The translations under genes and the position numbers were made by a program. Below are positions 44,780 through 56,533 of a stretch of DNA of 64,000 nucleotides, piece after piece. Origin of the DNA: Rhynchospora pubera (Eukaryota; Streptophyta; Magnoliopsida; Poales; Cyperaceae); the NCBI GenBank assembly GCA_028095005.1, contig CM051461.1:48410812-48474811 (forward strand), written 5' to 3'. The notes under the pieces were generated by a model. It was not told where the DNA came from, ran no database searches, and saw only the letters and a list, made by a program, of their open reading frames with translations. The stretch's first letter is position 1, and each line of letters begins with the position of its first letter.

Positions 44780-44942
44780 AATAGCTGTTGCGAGCTTTGC
44801 CAACACATCTCTGAGCGAAAGCAGAGAGAGGCGACTCCAAGATTCGTACTGGTGACCTGGTTGATCTCTTCCATCGCACAAAGGAAAGGTGAGAGATATT
44901 TGTGAAAGAAAGAAAGAGAGGCGAGAGAAATAAATGGGAGAG
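44780..44942 (-). other. possible first exon and leader of the degraded minus-strand gene, interrupted by the copia element
   Basis: A CT-rich leader (CTCTCCCATTTATTTCTCTCG and on) precedes an ATG at about 44877 opening MEEINQVTSTNLGVASLCFR, faintly like the short N-terminus of PDR transporters. The frame reaches a stop near 44740. The copia element lies in the CT-rich leader, and similar CT-rich sequence continues on its other side (50213 onward), so the insertion split one transcription-start region. Confidence 0.3.
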
Positions 44943-45306
44943 TGTGGAGAAAATTGGATGTTTGGCTCGGTCCGAGTTGGGCCAAACTCGGACCGAGTTG
45001 AACCACATCCCTTTGGCTCGGTCCGAGTTGGCCAGAACTCGGTCCGAGTTGGACCGTCTGAATTTCCTTTTTATGATTTATGCATATATGGAAATGTAAT
45101 AAAAAGAAATATTAGCCTACCTATTATAAAGGAGGCGCCTCCCTCTTCCTTTCTGACCTATCTTCTTCCCCAATTCTCCCTTGTACTCCATTATTATTGA
45201 AAAGAAATAAAAAAGTGATGGTGTGTGTGCGTGTGGATGTAGGTACGATTTCGTACTGAACCACGTTAAATATTGTGTCTTTCTGTGATTGTTCTTTAAG
45301 TTTTCA
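44943..45306 (+). repeat. copia 5' LTR
   Basis: It carries four copies of a CTCGGTCCGAGTT-type motif (44966, 44985 inverted, 45017 and 45038). The first two form a 13-bp perfect hairpin. A TATTATAAAGG TATA candidate lies at about 45121. Confidence 0.95.
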
Positions 45307-45318
45307 TGGTATCAGAGC
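45307..45318 (+). promoter_or_regulatory. primer-binding site (tRNA-iMet)
   Basis: TGGTATCAGAGC directly abuts the 5' LTR and is the standard plant LTR-element complement of the 3' end of initiator methionine tRNA. Confidence 0.95.
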
Positions 45319-45458
45319 AGTAGATCTTGACTACTGTGTGTTTTTTATCCCTGTGCGAGTTACTGCACAGTTGCTACTTCGTCTCTGTGCGAATTACTGC
45401 ACAGATCTTACCGAAATCTCAACCAGAACCTTTAATACCCCTCACCACGATCTAAACC

Positions 45459-48400
45459 ATGAGTAACCCTAATGATTCAATCCCTAAAACCCCTATCCCT
45501 GATCCTAATCCACTAGATCCGATGACCCTTATTCAAAGCTTGAATAACACCTTGTCCCAATTGCTTACACAACCGAGACCTCCATCAAACACTCAAAGCC
45601 AAGAGGGGTTCACCTCCGCGATGTCGATCAAGTTAGATGGGTCAAACTTCTACCTCTGGTCACAGATGCTGCAGATGAAACTCAATAGGCGAGATAGATT
45701 GGGTCACCTTGATGGGTCAACTCGGCCAAAGCCGTCAGACGAGGAAGCTTATAAACGATGGTCGGTGATGGATTATCAGGTGAAAGATTTCATGATTAAC
45801 TCTATGGACTCATCACTAATAGGTACCTTCTTACCTTACTCTACTGCACAAGAGGTATGGAATGCATTCAACACCTCTTACTTTGATGGTAGTGATTTGT
45901 CTCAAATTCTGGATCACAAAAGAAAAATTAGTAAAGTCAAACAAAATGGTGAATTGGTCCAGAATTTTTACAGTACTCTACAAGGGTTATGGAAGGAATT
46001 AGACACTCGTAGACCTAATACTATGGAATGCCATCATGATATTGAAAAATACCAGAAATTGGTTCAAGAAGATAGGGTACTGACTTTTTTAGATGGTTTA
46101 GATGATAAATTGGATCTGATTAGGGCTAGTGTTCTCCAAATTAATCCCCTCCCTACCATAGAAGAGGCATTTGCCTTGGTAAGGAAGGAGGAAAGGCGAC
46201 AAATGGTCATGTTGAATGGGGGTGAAGTTGGGGACAGTTCCTTGGCCATGGTAGCAAAAACTCAAACCTTGAACCTCCAGAAGTCTAACTATCCTCCAAA
46301 ACCAAACAACAAAAAACCCGTACCACCTGGCGGGTGTACCCATTGTAAAAACCATGACCAAGGGAAGGCACACATGATAGAAGCCCAGGCCACAGAAGTA
46401 AAGACCCTACCAGCTGCAAATTTGGCCAGTTTAAGTTCTGGAACACTGTCTATTTTGCCCTCTGTCGAGAGGAATGAAGGTAAAGTTTTTTCATTAAACA
46501 CTTCTAGTACTGACTGTTCTTGGATTATTGATTCAGGAGCAACTGATCACATGACCTACAACAGGGAAGACTTGGTAAGAAAATATGTTCCAAGAAGAAA
46601 TGAGATTGTTAATGCAAATGGAGAAGTTTATCCAGTCACAGGGGCTGGAGAAGTTCAATTTTCCTCATCCTTAACTCTTTCAAATACACTCTTGGTTCCC
46701 TCTCTTTCATCCAAACTCTTGTCTGTAGGACAGTTATGTGAAGACCTAAATTGTGTAGTCCTCATGTATCCTTGATTTTGTCTTTTTCAGGACCTCTTGA
46801 CGAAGAAAATTCTTGGTCGTGGTACTAGAAGAGGAGGACTGTATCATTTAGAAGACTTGGCTGCTGGACAGACCCATTTATCTGCTGGTTTACACTCAAG
46901 TAGGAAGTCTTCTATTTGGATATGGCACAGGCGATTGGGTCATCCATCTTTTGGGTACCTAAGAAAACTTTATCCTAGTTTGTTTTCTGGTTTTGAGAAT
47001 GAGATATTTGATTGCGATGTGTGTATCAAATCTAAGAGCCATCGAGCTCATTTTGGAAAAATTTTGGATGATGATAATAATAATAGAGTTCCTTTTGATT
47101 TGATTCACTCTGATGTTTGGGGACCTTCCCCGGTTGACTCTCTAGTAGGAAATAGATGGTTTGTCTTATTTGTTGATGATAGTACTAGAATGACTTGGGT
47201 TAATGTGGTAAAATAGAAAACTGATGTGCCACTTGCCATTACTTCCTTCATTACCATGGTGAAAAATCAGTTTGATAAGAATGTCAAGGTGTTTAGGAGT
47301 GATAATGGTAGGGAATTTGTCAACAAAACACTAGGAGAGTTCTTTAAAACCAATGGGATTATACATGAAACTAGCTGTGTAAGTACACCTCAACAGAATG
47401 GTAGGGCAGAGCGTAAGAATAGGCAAATCCTAGAAATGACTAGAGCAATGATGCTAGAAAATAATGTTCCTCCTTCTTATTGGGATCATGCCATTACCTC
47501 ATCGGTGTATTTGATTAATAGATTACCTTCTGCTGCTCTTAAATTTCAAACACCATTGCAAAAACTCTCAACCTACCATGTGATTCCTTCAGTACTCAAT
47601 ATCCCACCCAAAGTGTTTGGCTGCGTAGCCTATGTCCACATACAAAAACATCTGCGCTCAAAACTTGATCCGTGTACTGAAAAATGTGTGTTCATAGGTT
47701 ATGGTCAACATCAAAAGGGCTATAGGTGCATGAATCCATCCTCTAGAAAGGTCTATACCACCATGGATGTGACATTTATTGAAAATGAAGGGTATTTCTG
47801 TAAAAACCAGACTCGTTCTCAGGGGGAGAGTGTGATAGACAATGAACTCTGGTTCGATGCAGTAAGAAATGATGTTTTTGGTTCAAAATCTGAGATTTTT
47901 CCAAATGAACCTGTTCAACTCGGTCCGAGTTCAACCCATCTTGGTCCGAGTTCGACCCATCTCGGTCCGAGTTCAACTGAATGTGAGCATTTGAATCTAG
48001 AAATGGACCTACTGGTTAACTCGGGTCCATCTGAAGAAAGTTTGGAAAGTGAAGATGAAGAAATGATACAGTCTCCTACTTCACCACATGATCAATTTCC
48101 TGAGTCAGAGGTAAGTAATTCTGAACCTGTTACTACTAATCATGGTTATCAGTTACCTTTCAGAATCAACAGAGGCAGACCACCTAAAAGATACAGACCA
48201 GATGAGAGTGGTGAAGCCAGGTATGCAATGGCAAATTTCATGACTATGTCTCACATGCCAGAATCTGTGAAGGAATTTGACAGAACTCTTGCATCAGTTC
48301 ACATTCCAAACAACCTGAATGAAGCCCTTGCTGATGAAAAATGGGTAGATGCAATGAAGACAGAAATGGATGCTCTTGAGGAGAATAATACTTGGGAATT

Positions 48401-49841
48401 GGTGGACAGACCGAGAGATAGAAAAACAGTAGGTTGTAGGTGGATATTTACAGTAAAATGTGGTCCCACTGGAGCAATTGATAGGTATAAGGCTCGGCTG
48501 GTTGCAAAAGGCTACTCTCAGACATATGGAGTAGATTATCAGGAGACATTTTCACCAGTAGCCAAACTTAATACAGTCAGAATACTTTTGTCCATTGCAG
48601 CAAATCAGAACTGGCCATTGCATCAGTTCGATGTGAAGAATGCATTTCTTCATGGTGACATAGATGAGGAGATTTATATGGATATTCCACCAGGATACAG
48701 TCACTCAAGTAAGCGTTCACTTGTATGCAGATTGAAGAAGGCACTATATGGTTTGAAACAATCCCCAAGAGCTTGGTTTGGTAGATTTTGCAGTGCCATG
48801 AAAGGATATGGATATACCCAAAGTGATGCAGATCATACCTTGTTCTTTTGTAAGAATAAGGAAAAACTTGTGATTTTAATTATATATGTTGATGACATGA
48901 TAATCACAGGAAATGATGCTGAAGGAATTCAAGGCCTTGAGAAGAAACTTTCCCAAGAATTTGAAATGAATAATCTGGGAGGATTGAAGTATTTTCTAGG
49001 AATTGAAGTTACACGCAGCAATAAAGGTATATCTTTATCTCAGAGAAAGTATGTACTGGACTTACTAGCTGAAACAGGTATGTTGGATTGCAAACCTGTG
49101 GACACACCAACTAAACAGAACAACAAGCTAGGAATTTTTCCTGATCAGGTACCAACCAATAAGGAACAATATCAAAGATTGGTAGGAAGACTTATCTACT
49201 TGTCACACACTCGACCTGATATTGCCTATGCCGTGTCCGTGGTAAGTCAATTCATGCATAATCTCAGTGAACACCACATGGAGGCTGTTATGTGGATTCT
49301 AAGATATCTCAAGGGATCTCCAGGACGAGGTATTTTTTTCAGAAGAAATGGACATCTTCAAGTTCACGGATATACAGACTCTGACTGGGCAGGAGATGTA
49401 ACTAATAGAAAGTCTACATCTGGGTACTTCACTTTTGTTGGTGGCAATTTGGTTACTTGGAGAAGTAAGAAGCAGAAGGTAGTGGCATTGTCAAGTGCTG
49501 AAGCTGAGTTTAGAGGAATAGCTAAGGGACTGCAAGAGTTACTGTGGATTAAAAGGATACTCAAGGATCTTGGCTTCTATGAATGTGAAGAAATGAAACT
49601 GTTTTGTGATAACAAGGCTGCCATTGCTATATCACAAAATCCGGTGCAGCATGATAGGACCAAGCACATTGAAGTAGATCGACATTTTATCCGACAGAAC
49701 ATTGAAGAAGGAGTAATTAGTATTCCTCATGTAAGAACGGAAGAGCAACTTGCAGACATACTAACCAAAGGTGTGTCTAGTACTAATTTTCATGAAGCAA
49801 TTGACAAGTTGGGCATGCGAAATATCTACCTGCCAACTTGA
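45459..49841 (+). pseudogene. copia gag-pol polyprotein, one frame with two in-frame stops
   Basis: A single frame (about 1460 codons) is broken by TGA at 46773-46775 and TAG at 47214-47216. Order is the copia order. Gag comes first (from MSNPNDSIP; LDGSNFYLWSQMLQ), followed by a degenerate zinc knuckle in which only CTHC and a histidine remain. Next are protease (SWIIDSGATDHM, about 46530), then integrase with the H-x-H/C-x-x-C region (IWHRRLGHPS ... CDVCIKSK) and the D,D,E residues (HSDVWGP, FRSDNGREF, RAERKNRQI). Reverse transcriptase (YKARLVAKGYSQ, YVDDMIITG) and RNase H (YTDSDWAGD, SSAEAEF, CDNKAA) complete it. A linker before reverse transcriptase has three LGPSST units. The first stop falls between protease and integrase and the second within integrase. 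The copy cannot make a full polyprotein without readthrough. Confidence 0.9.
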
Positions 49842-49848
49842 GGGGGAG
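49840..49848 (+). promoter_or_regulatory. copia polypurine tract
   Basis: GAGGGGGAG lies immediately before the TG of the 3' LTR and is the expected primer for plus-strand DNA synthesis. It overlaps the stop codon region of the polyprotein. Confidence 0.85.
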
Positions 49849-50212
49849 TGTGGAGAAAATTGGATGTTTGGCTCGGTCCGAGTTGGGCCAAACTCGGACC
49901 GAGTTGAACCACATCCCTTTGGCTCGGTCCGAGTTGGCCAGAACTCGGTCCGAGTTGGACCGTCTGAATTTCCTTTTTATGATTTATGCATATATGGAAA
50001 TGTAATAAAAAGAAATATTAGCCTACCTATTATAAAGGAGGCGCCTCCCTCTTCCTTTCTGACCTATCTTCTTCCCCAATTCTCCCTTGTACTCCATTAT
50101 TATTGAAAAAAAATAGAAAAGTGATGGTGTGTGTGCGTGTGGATGTAGGTACGATTTCGTACTGAACCACGTTAAATATTGTGTCTTTCTGTGATTGTTC
50201 TTTAAGTTTTCA
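49849..50212 (+). repeat. copia 3' LTR
   Basis: The length equals that of the 5' LTR. The only differences I see are two A/G changes in the stretch after CTCCATTATTATTGAAAA. Confidence 0.95.
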
Positions 50213-50217
50213 GAGAG

Positions 50218-50500
50218 AGTAGAGGCGAAGTTCAGAAAGAAAGAAACGCTTGTGTCGTAAGTACGAAGAGAAACGCTTACAAATTTAATAGCTTTCATTG
50301 CCGTGTCGTGATTAGGAGAGTTGTGATGGGAGTTGTACAGATTTAATAACTTTAATTTCGTCGTTGCGGCTAGAGAAAAAGGACGAAGAGGAGGAGAGAG
50401 AAACATCAGAATGGGGTCTCTTAGTCCTAGTATGTACAAAGAGGAGGCGATGAATGCAATGAAATTAGATTGGGGCCGCATATAGACCAACTGATAAACC
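50218..50500 (-). other. CT-rich gene-leader-like flank right of the copia element
   Basis: On the minus strand this reads as pyrimidine-rich leader and promoter sequence (TTTCTCTCTCCTCCTCTTCG) leading toward the copia insertion site and on to 44942. The long frame through it is probably not coding. Confidence 0.35.
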
Positions 50501-50753
50501 GAGTCAATTATATGTGACTATAACACAAAAATAAACCAACGCAAACTTGTCTGCGTAGTTAGCGTCGCAAAATCCGGACAAAAACACAAAAATAAACCAA
50601 CGCAGAAATGGATTGCCGTGTCGCCTACATTTTAACAAAATAATCAAGACACCCACGAATCTTTATTTAGTATTCTGATCTGATGAGCAATATTAATGCA
50701 AAGTTTAGTAAGTGTTGGAATAAATGAAGTCATTCTACTAGCGGACCATTGAC

Positions 50754-51699
50754 CAGGGGCGGATATAGGATTTTTTTAAGCCTGGGCACAATAAAGTTTA
50801 TATTAAATTAAATAGAAATAATAATATTTTAATATAAAAATATATTCTGAAAACGATTAAACGAATCACGAGTGACATTATAAAAATATCTTTTTCCATA
50901 TATTTAACTAACAAAAAAATTTGAGCATTTTTTTCATAAATTTGAAGTTTCTAAACACTAAACTCAATATATTTTCATAAATTTTGAGCGTACTAAATGA
51001 TGATTATTGGATGAAAATATCGAGCAAGAAGTTAGGGTTCCTCCGTTGGAGGAGAAATTAATATATTCTATATATCGGGATTTTTCTTAAATAATTCCTA
51101 AAACAACATATTTATTGCATTTCGCTTCATGGAGAATGTGCTAGATATTTCTCATCTTTCAAAAAGAAAAAAAAATTACCGAGGAATCAATCAACTCAAT
51201 AATAATGTAGTGTATCCAGCAATAGTTGTTCAAATGATTTAAAAATGAACTAAAAGACAAATTGGAAGTTCAATTTTCTTCTTCCAGCAATATGGATACA
51301 GATTTACTACCAATAATAAACAATCTCATCTAATTATGTAAAAGTTAATGTGGATATAAAATTAATAATAAAATATAACTTACCAAACAACCAATATGAT
51401 TAACTTTTTGTTTCACTGCACATGGGTAACCAACTAACCATTAACAAAAAAGAAAGCTGTTTTGACAAACTTAGAGCTTAGGCACTGGAGCGATGAGAAT
51501 TATCCAAGGAAAATGTTACGAAGGAAAAAAAAAAGAAAAGAAGATAACACAGAACCAAGACTAGGCACCGGAGCAAATTAAGCCCGGGCACTGAACTTCC
51601 AAACTTCTAAATTACACAGAAAGTTGACGCTTGGACCTAAATTTTGAAAATCAAGCCCTGGCACGTGCCAGGGCTTGCCTCTGAATAAATCCGCCCCTG
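50754..51699. mobile_element. non-autonomous hAT element, perfect 8-bp TSD
   Basis: The ends are CAGGGGCGGAT and ATCCGCCCCTG (inverted, 11 bp). CCATTGAC is found on both sides (50746-50753 and 51700-51707), a perfect 8-bp hAT duplication. The 946-bp interior is AT-rich and non-coding, with TGGGCAC/AGGCACTGGAGC subterminal motifs and, near the right end, a 26-bp perfect palindrome (51652-51677) centred on GCACGTGC. Confidence 0.9.
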
Positions 51700-51707
51700 C
51701 CATTGAC

Positions 51708-52210
51708 TCAAGGGTTGAACGGACTGCTTGAGATCGCACCCTTTGGTCGCATCGCATCCAGTGGTATTAGTACTCCTCTCTTTTTTTATCCATCATCTAA
51801 ACAAAAAAAAAATGTCCTAGAGTTATTTCTATCTTATGTGAAACAGAAACACTAGGAGAAATTTATATGAGAGGAGACTTCATCGCTTCAACCGAGAGTG
51901 AAGCACCGCCAAATTCTTTTATGAAATCAGCATGTTGACATTTAACAGTCGATTTAGCACCGTGACTGTGAATTGTGTGGTGAAAAGAATCGTAAGAGAT
52001 TTTGAAAAATCGATTTTCGCTACAGTATTGTTTATACTCTCGATTTTCTTACAATAAGGTATTCTCACGGATTTTATGGGGTTCATGTCTTCTCCAGTCC
52101 TTTGTTCAACTAACTTCTAGAAACCATCGATTTAATTTGAAGATGATTACCTCTACTTTTCATAAGAAAGAGACAGAGAAAAGTCAAATTTCATCATTGA
52201 ATAATACCTT
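51708..52210. other. intergenic DNA, nothing recognised
   Basis: I see no supported feature in this segment. Confidence 0.4.
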
Positions 52211-52216
52211 TGTATG

Positions 52217-52534
52217 TAGGCTTGTCAAACGTCAATACCGTAAGCGGAAATTGACCATTCCGTTTTGGTAACAGAACAAAATTTCTGTTTCTTTTCTGTT
52301 CCGTTTCGTCAAATGAAACAGATTTATGTTCCGTTTAACGTTTCGTCCTTTAATTTCTATTGATTTCACCACATTTTCGTCCATTTCCGTATTCCGTTTA
52401 ACGTTCCGTTCATTTTCTTTATTTTCGTTTTCGTTCCGTTTTCAAAAACGAAACAGATTTTCTATTTCGTTTAACATTCCGTTCAGACGGAGCGGAACGG
52501 AAAAGTCCGAAAAGGTGGAACATTGACAAGCCTA
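52217..52534. mobile_element. hAT-like MITE, 318 bp
   Basis: The terminal inverted repeats TAGGCTTGTCAA and TTGACAAGCCTA are perfect over 12 bp. The interior repeats TTCCGTTTAACGTTCCGTTC-type motifs and their complements. The flanks (TTTGTATG and TTTGAGTA) share only part of an 8-bp duplication, so the family call is tentative. Confidence 0.65.
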
Positions 52535-52539
52535 TTTGA

Positions 52540-54190
52540 GTATTTGTATATAATATTTTTAACGTTACATATGTATATTTAAAAAAAATTCATATTTAAC
52601 CGCATAAAGAAAATTGTATGATCATGGACTGTAATTATGATCCAATGGTTTTTAATTGAATGTAAATATGTAATACTGATATCAATATTTGATATATAGG
52701 AGCTTGATTTCATGCAAAATTTTTCTGCCCTGCCCATTCATCCATACCGTAAACATTTTCAACGTAGATTCCATCTGAATTGCCAAGGTTTTTGGCTTTT
52801 TGGTGTCTTCATTGCACAAATCTCAATGCATTAGAAGCCGTCCATTTAGCATAGCTGCATAGGTATATTTATGAATGTACCGCATGAATTTCAATGCACT
52901 AGAGCTCGTCAGATCAGACTCAATTCATGGTTTTGGCATGAGGTGCTTAAATTGCAGCTCCAGATAATATATTACTTTTTTTTTTGTGCAAAAATACCAC
53001 ATATGTATTATGAGTATCTGATTTTAATTAAGATAAAATTTGCTAAATCTAAATGAGTTTAAATTAGTTTTTGCCCTTAATGTTAAAGATTAAGATGACG
53101 ACGAATTAATTGATATCCTTAATCGTAAGCTACGTTTTCTTACCAATCAAGTATTTATACATTCAATGTGCATTGCAAGACCTTCCAAGATGGATTGACA
53201 GTAAAATTGATATAATTCAATGAAGGTTGCCTTCTTGACAAAGAAAGTTATTGTTTATATAGGGTTATATTAGTTTTAATGAATTCAGTGTAACCTTCTG
53301 TTCCCCTCATCTATTTCTTCTCTTTTGATTTTTGATTACATCCTAAATGTTACAATTGTTTAAAACTTTAAATAGTTACGAAAATAACTTTGCAAAATAA
53401 AGAAAAATTGCAATACGTACTCTACATTCTACAATCAAATGACTAGATCTCACAAGAATAAACACATCTTTTAACCCCTTTTTCTCGCATAGTCAATAAA
53501 TCAAATCTTGCAACCAATACACAAATACAACTCACAAAAATGCTAAAATTTGCAATTGCCTCAAACGGAAGCGTCACTTTCTTCTTTTTGACTAAGAATG
53601 AAATCATATGTCAAGGGTGTTAGTTTAGCGGGTCATTTTCAATGGTTAGATTTACTTTCTCTGGTGCCCATGTTTTACTCTTGATTTGACCATCAACCCT
53701 TTTTAGGTGACTTTGTAACAATAAAGAGATCTTGTCATGGGCCAGTTGTTGTGGCTTGTGTCTTTTATTACCTCAATATTAATGCGAACTGAGTAAATAA
53801 AAACAATTTTTTGACGACATGACGCAAACCAATGACAACAACATAGTAACTAGTCACAAAATTTAAGTTGGCACAAAAGCCAAAAAAAAAAAAATCAAGT
53901 TGGTAAAGAGTGAATATCCCTGCTTTTAACTTTTAAGTTTTAAGAATTGCTGTAATTTTCAGGGAACGACCAGAAAATGATGCGTCTAACATACAAATCG
54001 CAATAAAATACCAACTCGTTGTTGATGAAAACTTTCAACTTTTTTGGAAAAAAAAAATTATTGCTAGGCACATGTACTGTATTACGTGCTGAAGATTGTG
54101 ACTAGTTTTTCAATTGGTTCAAATATTGACGGGAGATAAAAAGGGGTAATTTCAAAGAGAATTAATATATACCATCCAAAGGAATGGCAT
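52540..54190. other. AT-rich intergenic DNA
   Basis: I found no supported gene or bounded element. Confidence 0.4.
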
Positions 54191-54206
54191 ACATAGCATT
54201 CACGGA

Positions 54207-55012
54207 TTGAGCCACGCGACCTCTTCACACCTTTTCACATGCGACACACGTGATATCCACGCCTCCCTCTTCTATTTCATTTTCCATTCGAAAATCCAGA
54301 TCTGGATTCCGATCTCTCTCCTCCTCTCTCTTCTCTCTCCTCTCGTGCCGCTACAGATCGCCTCCGAGACTCCGACCAAATCGCCATGGTTTCTTCTCTC
54401 CTCTCCGACCAGATTAGAACGTCTCCTCTACTCTCCTCTCCGAATCGACGGCGAGAGAAATCCTAACCTCACCATTCTTCCCTTCCGAGTCTGTCGACTC
54501 TCCTTTCCGAATCGATAGAGAGAAAAAGAGTTTCAACTTGTTTGAGCGGGGATCTAGATGAGTTTTGTTAATCGAGCGGGTTTGACATGTGCTTGATGTT
54601 TGTATGTGAAAGTAATTATGAATATCAACTCTTTTTGTCTGATTTTTTTTTTTACCGATGCTTGAAGTTACCGAGATCAAATTCTAATTTTCTTTTTTAT
54701 ATTACAGTTGTATGGTACCAGTAAGCAGTAATATTTGCTTGTTATTGTATAGTACTAGTTGCATGTTGTTCTTGAGGGGCTTCAGAATTCAAGTTCATGA
54801 TTTTGGATTAGAATAAATTGTTTGGTGTTTCAAGATCCTCTGTCAAAAAAGAAGAAAAAAGTCTCGAATGGTACTCAATCGATACTTATTTAAGTTTTTG
54901 TATTTTTTTCTTCTTATCGATTTTTGATGCATAACATTTGTCACATTGATTTGTTAGGTGAAGACTTAGGTAATCCAGAAGAGTCGAGCAGTGTTTCAAA
55001 AAAGAAATCAAG
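54207..55012 (+). other. gene-like orphan exons (leader with Kozak ATG, then a short spliced-looking exon)
   Basis: 54240-54540 has the composition of a plant 5' leader (CTCTCTCCTC runs) and an ATCGCCATGG start at about 54383 that reads only about 27 codons (MVSSLLSDQIRTSPLLSS...). A possible internal exon at 54958-55012, bounded by TTTGTTAG and GTAAGT, would encode EDLGNPEESSSVSKKKS. No further exon follows; the sequence passes into repeats. It may be a truncated or transposon-captured gene or a non-coding transcript. The protein family is not recognised. Confidence 0.35.
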
Positions 55013-55139
55013 TAAGTTCCAAACTTCAATAGTTTATTCACAAGCTATTTTTCCATTTGAAATCAAGTTCCAAACTTCAACAATTCGTATTCATATATGT
55101 TGTTTTAATTGCAACTAGGGATCAATTACATCAATTAAT

Positions 55140-56290
55140 GACATACACTTATTTTTCTGACACAGTTGTATAAGTGTTCAGTTAGTGTCCATATATGTTT
55201 AGTTAATGTCCATATATGTTCAATTAAATTACATCTAGATGAGTAGTAGAACCATGCTGAAACTGTCTATGCAATTGCACAAAGGATATATTAGATACTG
55301 GAAATGTTAAGTTAAATGATATAAAGGATAATCTTATGTTCCAATGTCAACAACTGTCTATGCAATTGCACAAAGAATGTATTAGATACTGTAAATGTTA
55401 AGTTAAATGACATAAGAGATCATCTTATGTTCCATTGTCAAAAATTGTTTCTGCATAAAGTTACCTGAAATGATTATTTATTATTACATTGTGCTTGTCA
55501 ATTGTTCAGTTAGTTGCTTTATATGTTATATTACATGCATTTAGGGATTAGATTATAATATATGATGTGTAAACAATTGTTAACTTATTTTAAAATTTCT
55601 AGAAATAATGTGTTAGATATTGCAAATGTTTGTTACATGACTTAAGGGATCATCTTATGTTCAATTATTAGAACAACTTTCTGCATAAAGTTGTTTTAAA
55701 AGATTATTTAATATTAAAATATGATCTATTTGTCACATTAAGGAATCATATTGTTAACATCTTATATCTGTATTTTAATTCATATTACATAGGTTTTGGC
55801 TGTGGTTTGATCGAGTTGGTGTCCTTATGTTTGTTCGTTCTCCACCGACAATCTGATTTGTTCCAAAGTGAACATGTTTGTTGTAGTTTATAATTTTGAT
55901 TTGTGCTGGTATTGTCGTACTAGACAATACTTTTATTGTTGTGTGATGTAAAAATTTGGATTGTTTTGAATTGATTTTTGAATGGCTTGTTAGTTTTTAA
56001 ATTATCCCATAACTAGTTTAATTGAATAAAAAAAACTATGAAATCAAATTTCTGCTGCAACTAACTGAACACATAAATACTTTAAATTCATTCCTTGACG
56101 TGTTTAACTGAACACAAAAAACTTAAAACTTCATATTACGGCTGCATCAAACTGAACACTTAACACAAATTAACCCATCCATTGACTCATCTAACTGAAC
56201 AAAAAATTCCGTCCATTTGATGACGTCAGCACGCAAAAAAAAAATTAAAAAATTTTTTTTTTGAATTTTTTTTTATGACGTCAACAGAAA
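55140..56290. repeat. TGTTCAGTTA / TAACTGAACA inverted motif block
   Basis: GTTCAGTTAGTGTCC and GTTTAGTTAATGTCC variants near 55170-55230 face several AACTGAACAC motifs near 56050-56210. The block surrounds the direct repeats. It might be subterminal sequence of a degraded transposon, but ends were not found. Confidence 0.35.
55255..55690. repeat. about 90-bp direct repeats
   Basis: The unit CTGTCTATGCAATTGCACAA ... TTAGATACTG(T/G)AAATGTTAAG ... ATCTTATGTTCCA(A/T)TGTCAA occurs twice in tandem (about 55255 and 55347). A more diverged third copy starts at about 55607. Confidence 0.7.
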
Positions 56291-56533
56291 AATTGATGAT
56301 ATCATCAAACGAAAACTGGACTCATCCATTGAAATGAGGTTGGATGTTTGGATGCTTTAGAATTGGATTCTGTATATCAGCTCTGAATTTCGAAGGCAAG
56401 TGACATTGTGGCATTGTGCTATGGCCTATCGTTTTTGCAATAATGCATACAAGGGACTGGAGAAGTTGATTTCTTTTATTTCTGAAAATCATGGTTATAA
56501 TCGTAGTATGTTTAAATGTGCACAATATGAAAT

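Larger units (their letters stand above)
44943..50212 (+). mobile_element. Ty1/copia LTR retrotransposon, complete, TSD GAGAG
   Basis: Two 364-bp LTRs (44943-45306 and 49849-50212) both begin TGTGGAGAAAATTGG and end TTAAGTTTTCA. GAGAG flanks the whole (44938-44942 and 50213-50217). A primer-binding site complementary to initiator tRNA-Met follows the 5' LTR, and a GAGGGGGAG polypurine tract precedes the 3' LTR. The gag-pol frame is continuous except for two stops. The LTRs differ at two positions by eye, which implies a recent insertion. Confidence 0.95.
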
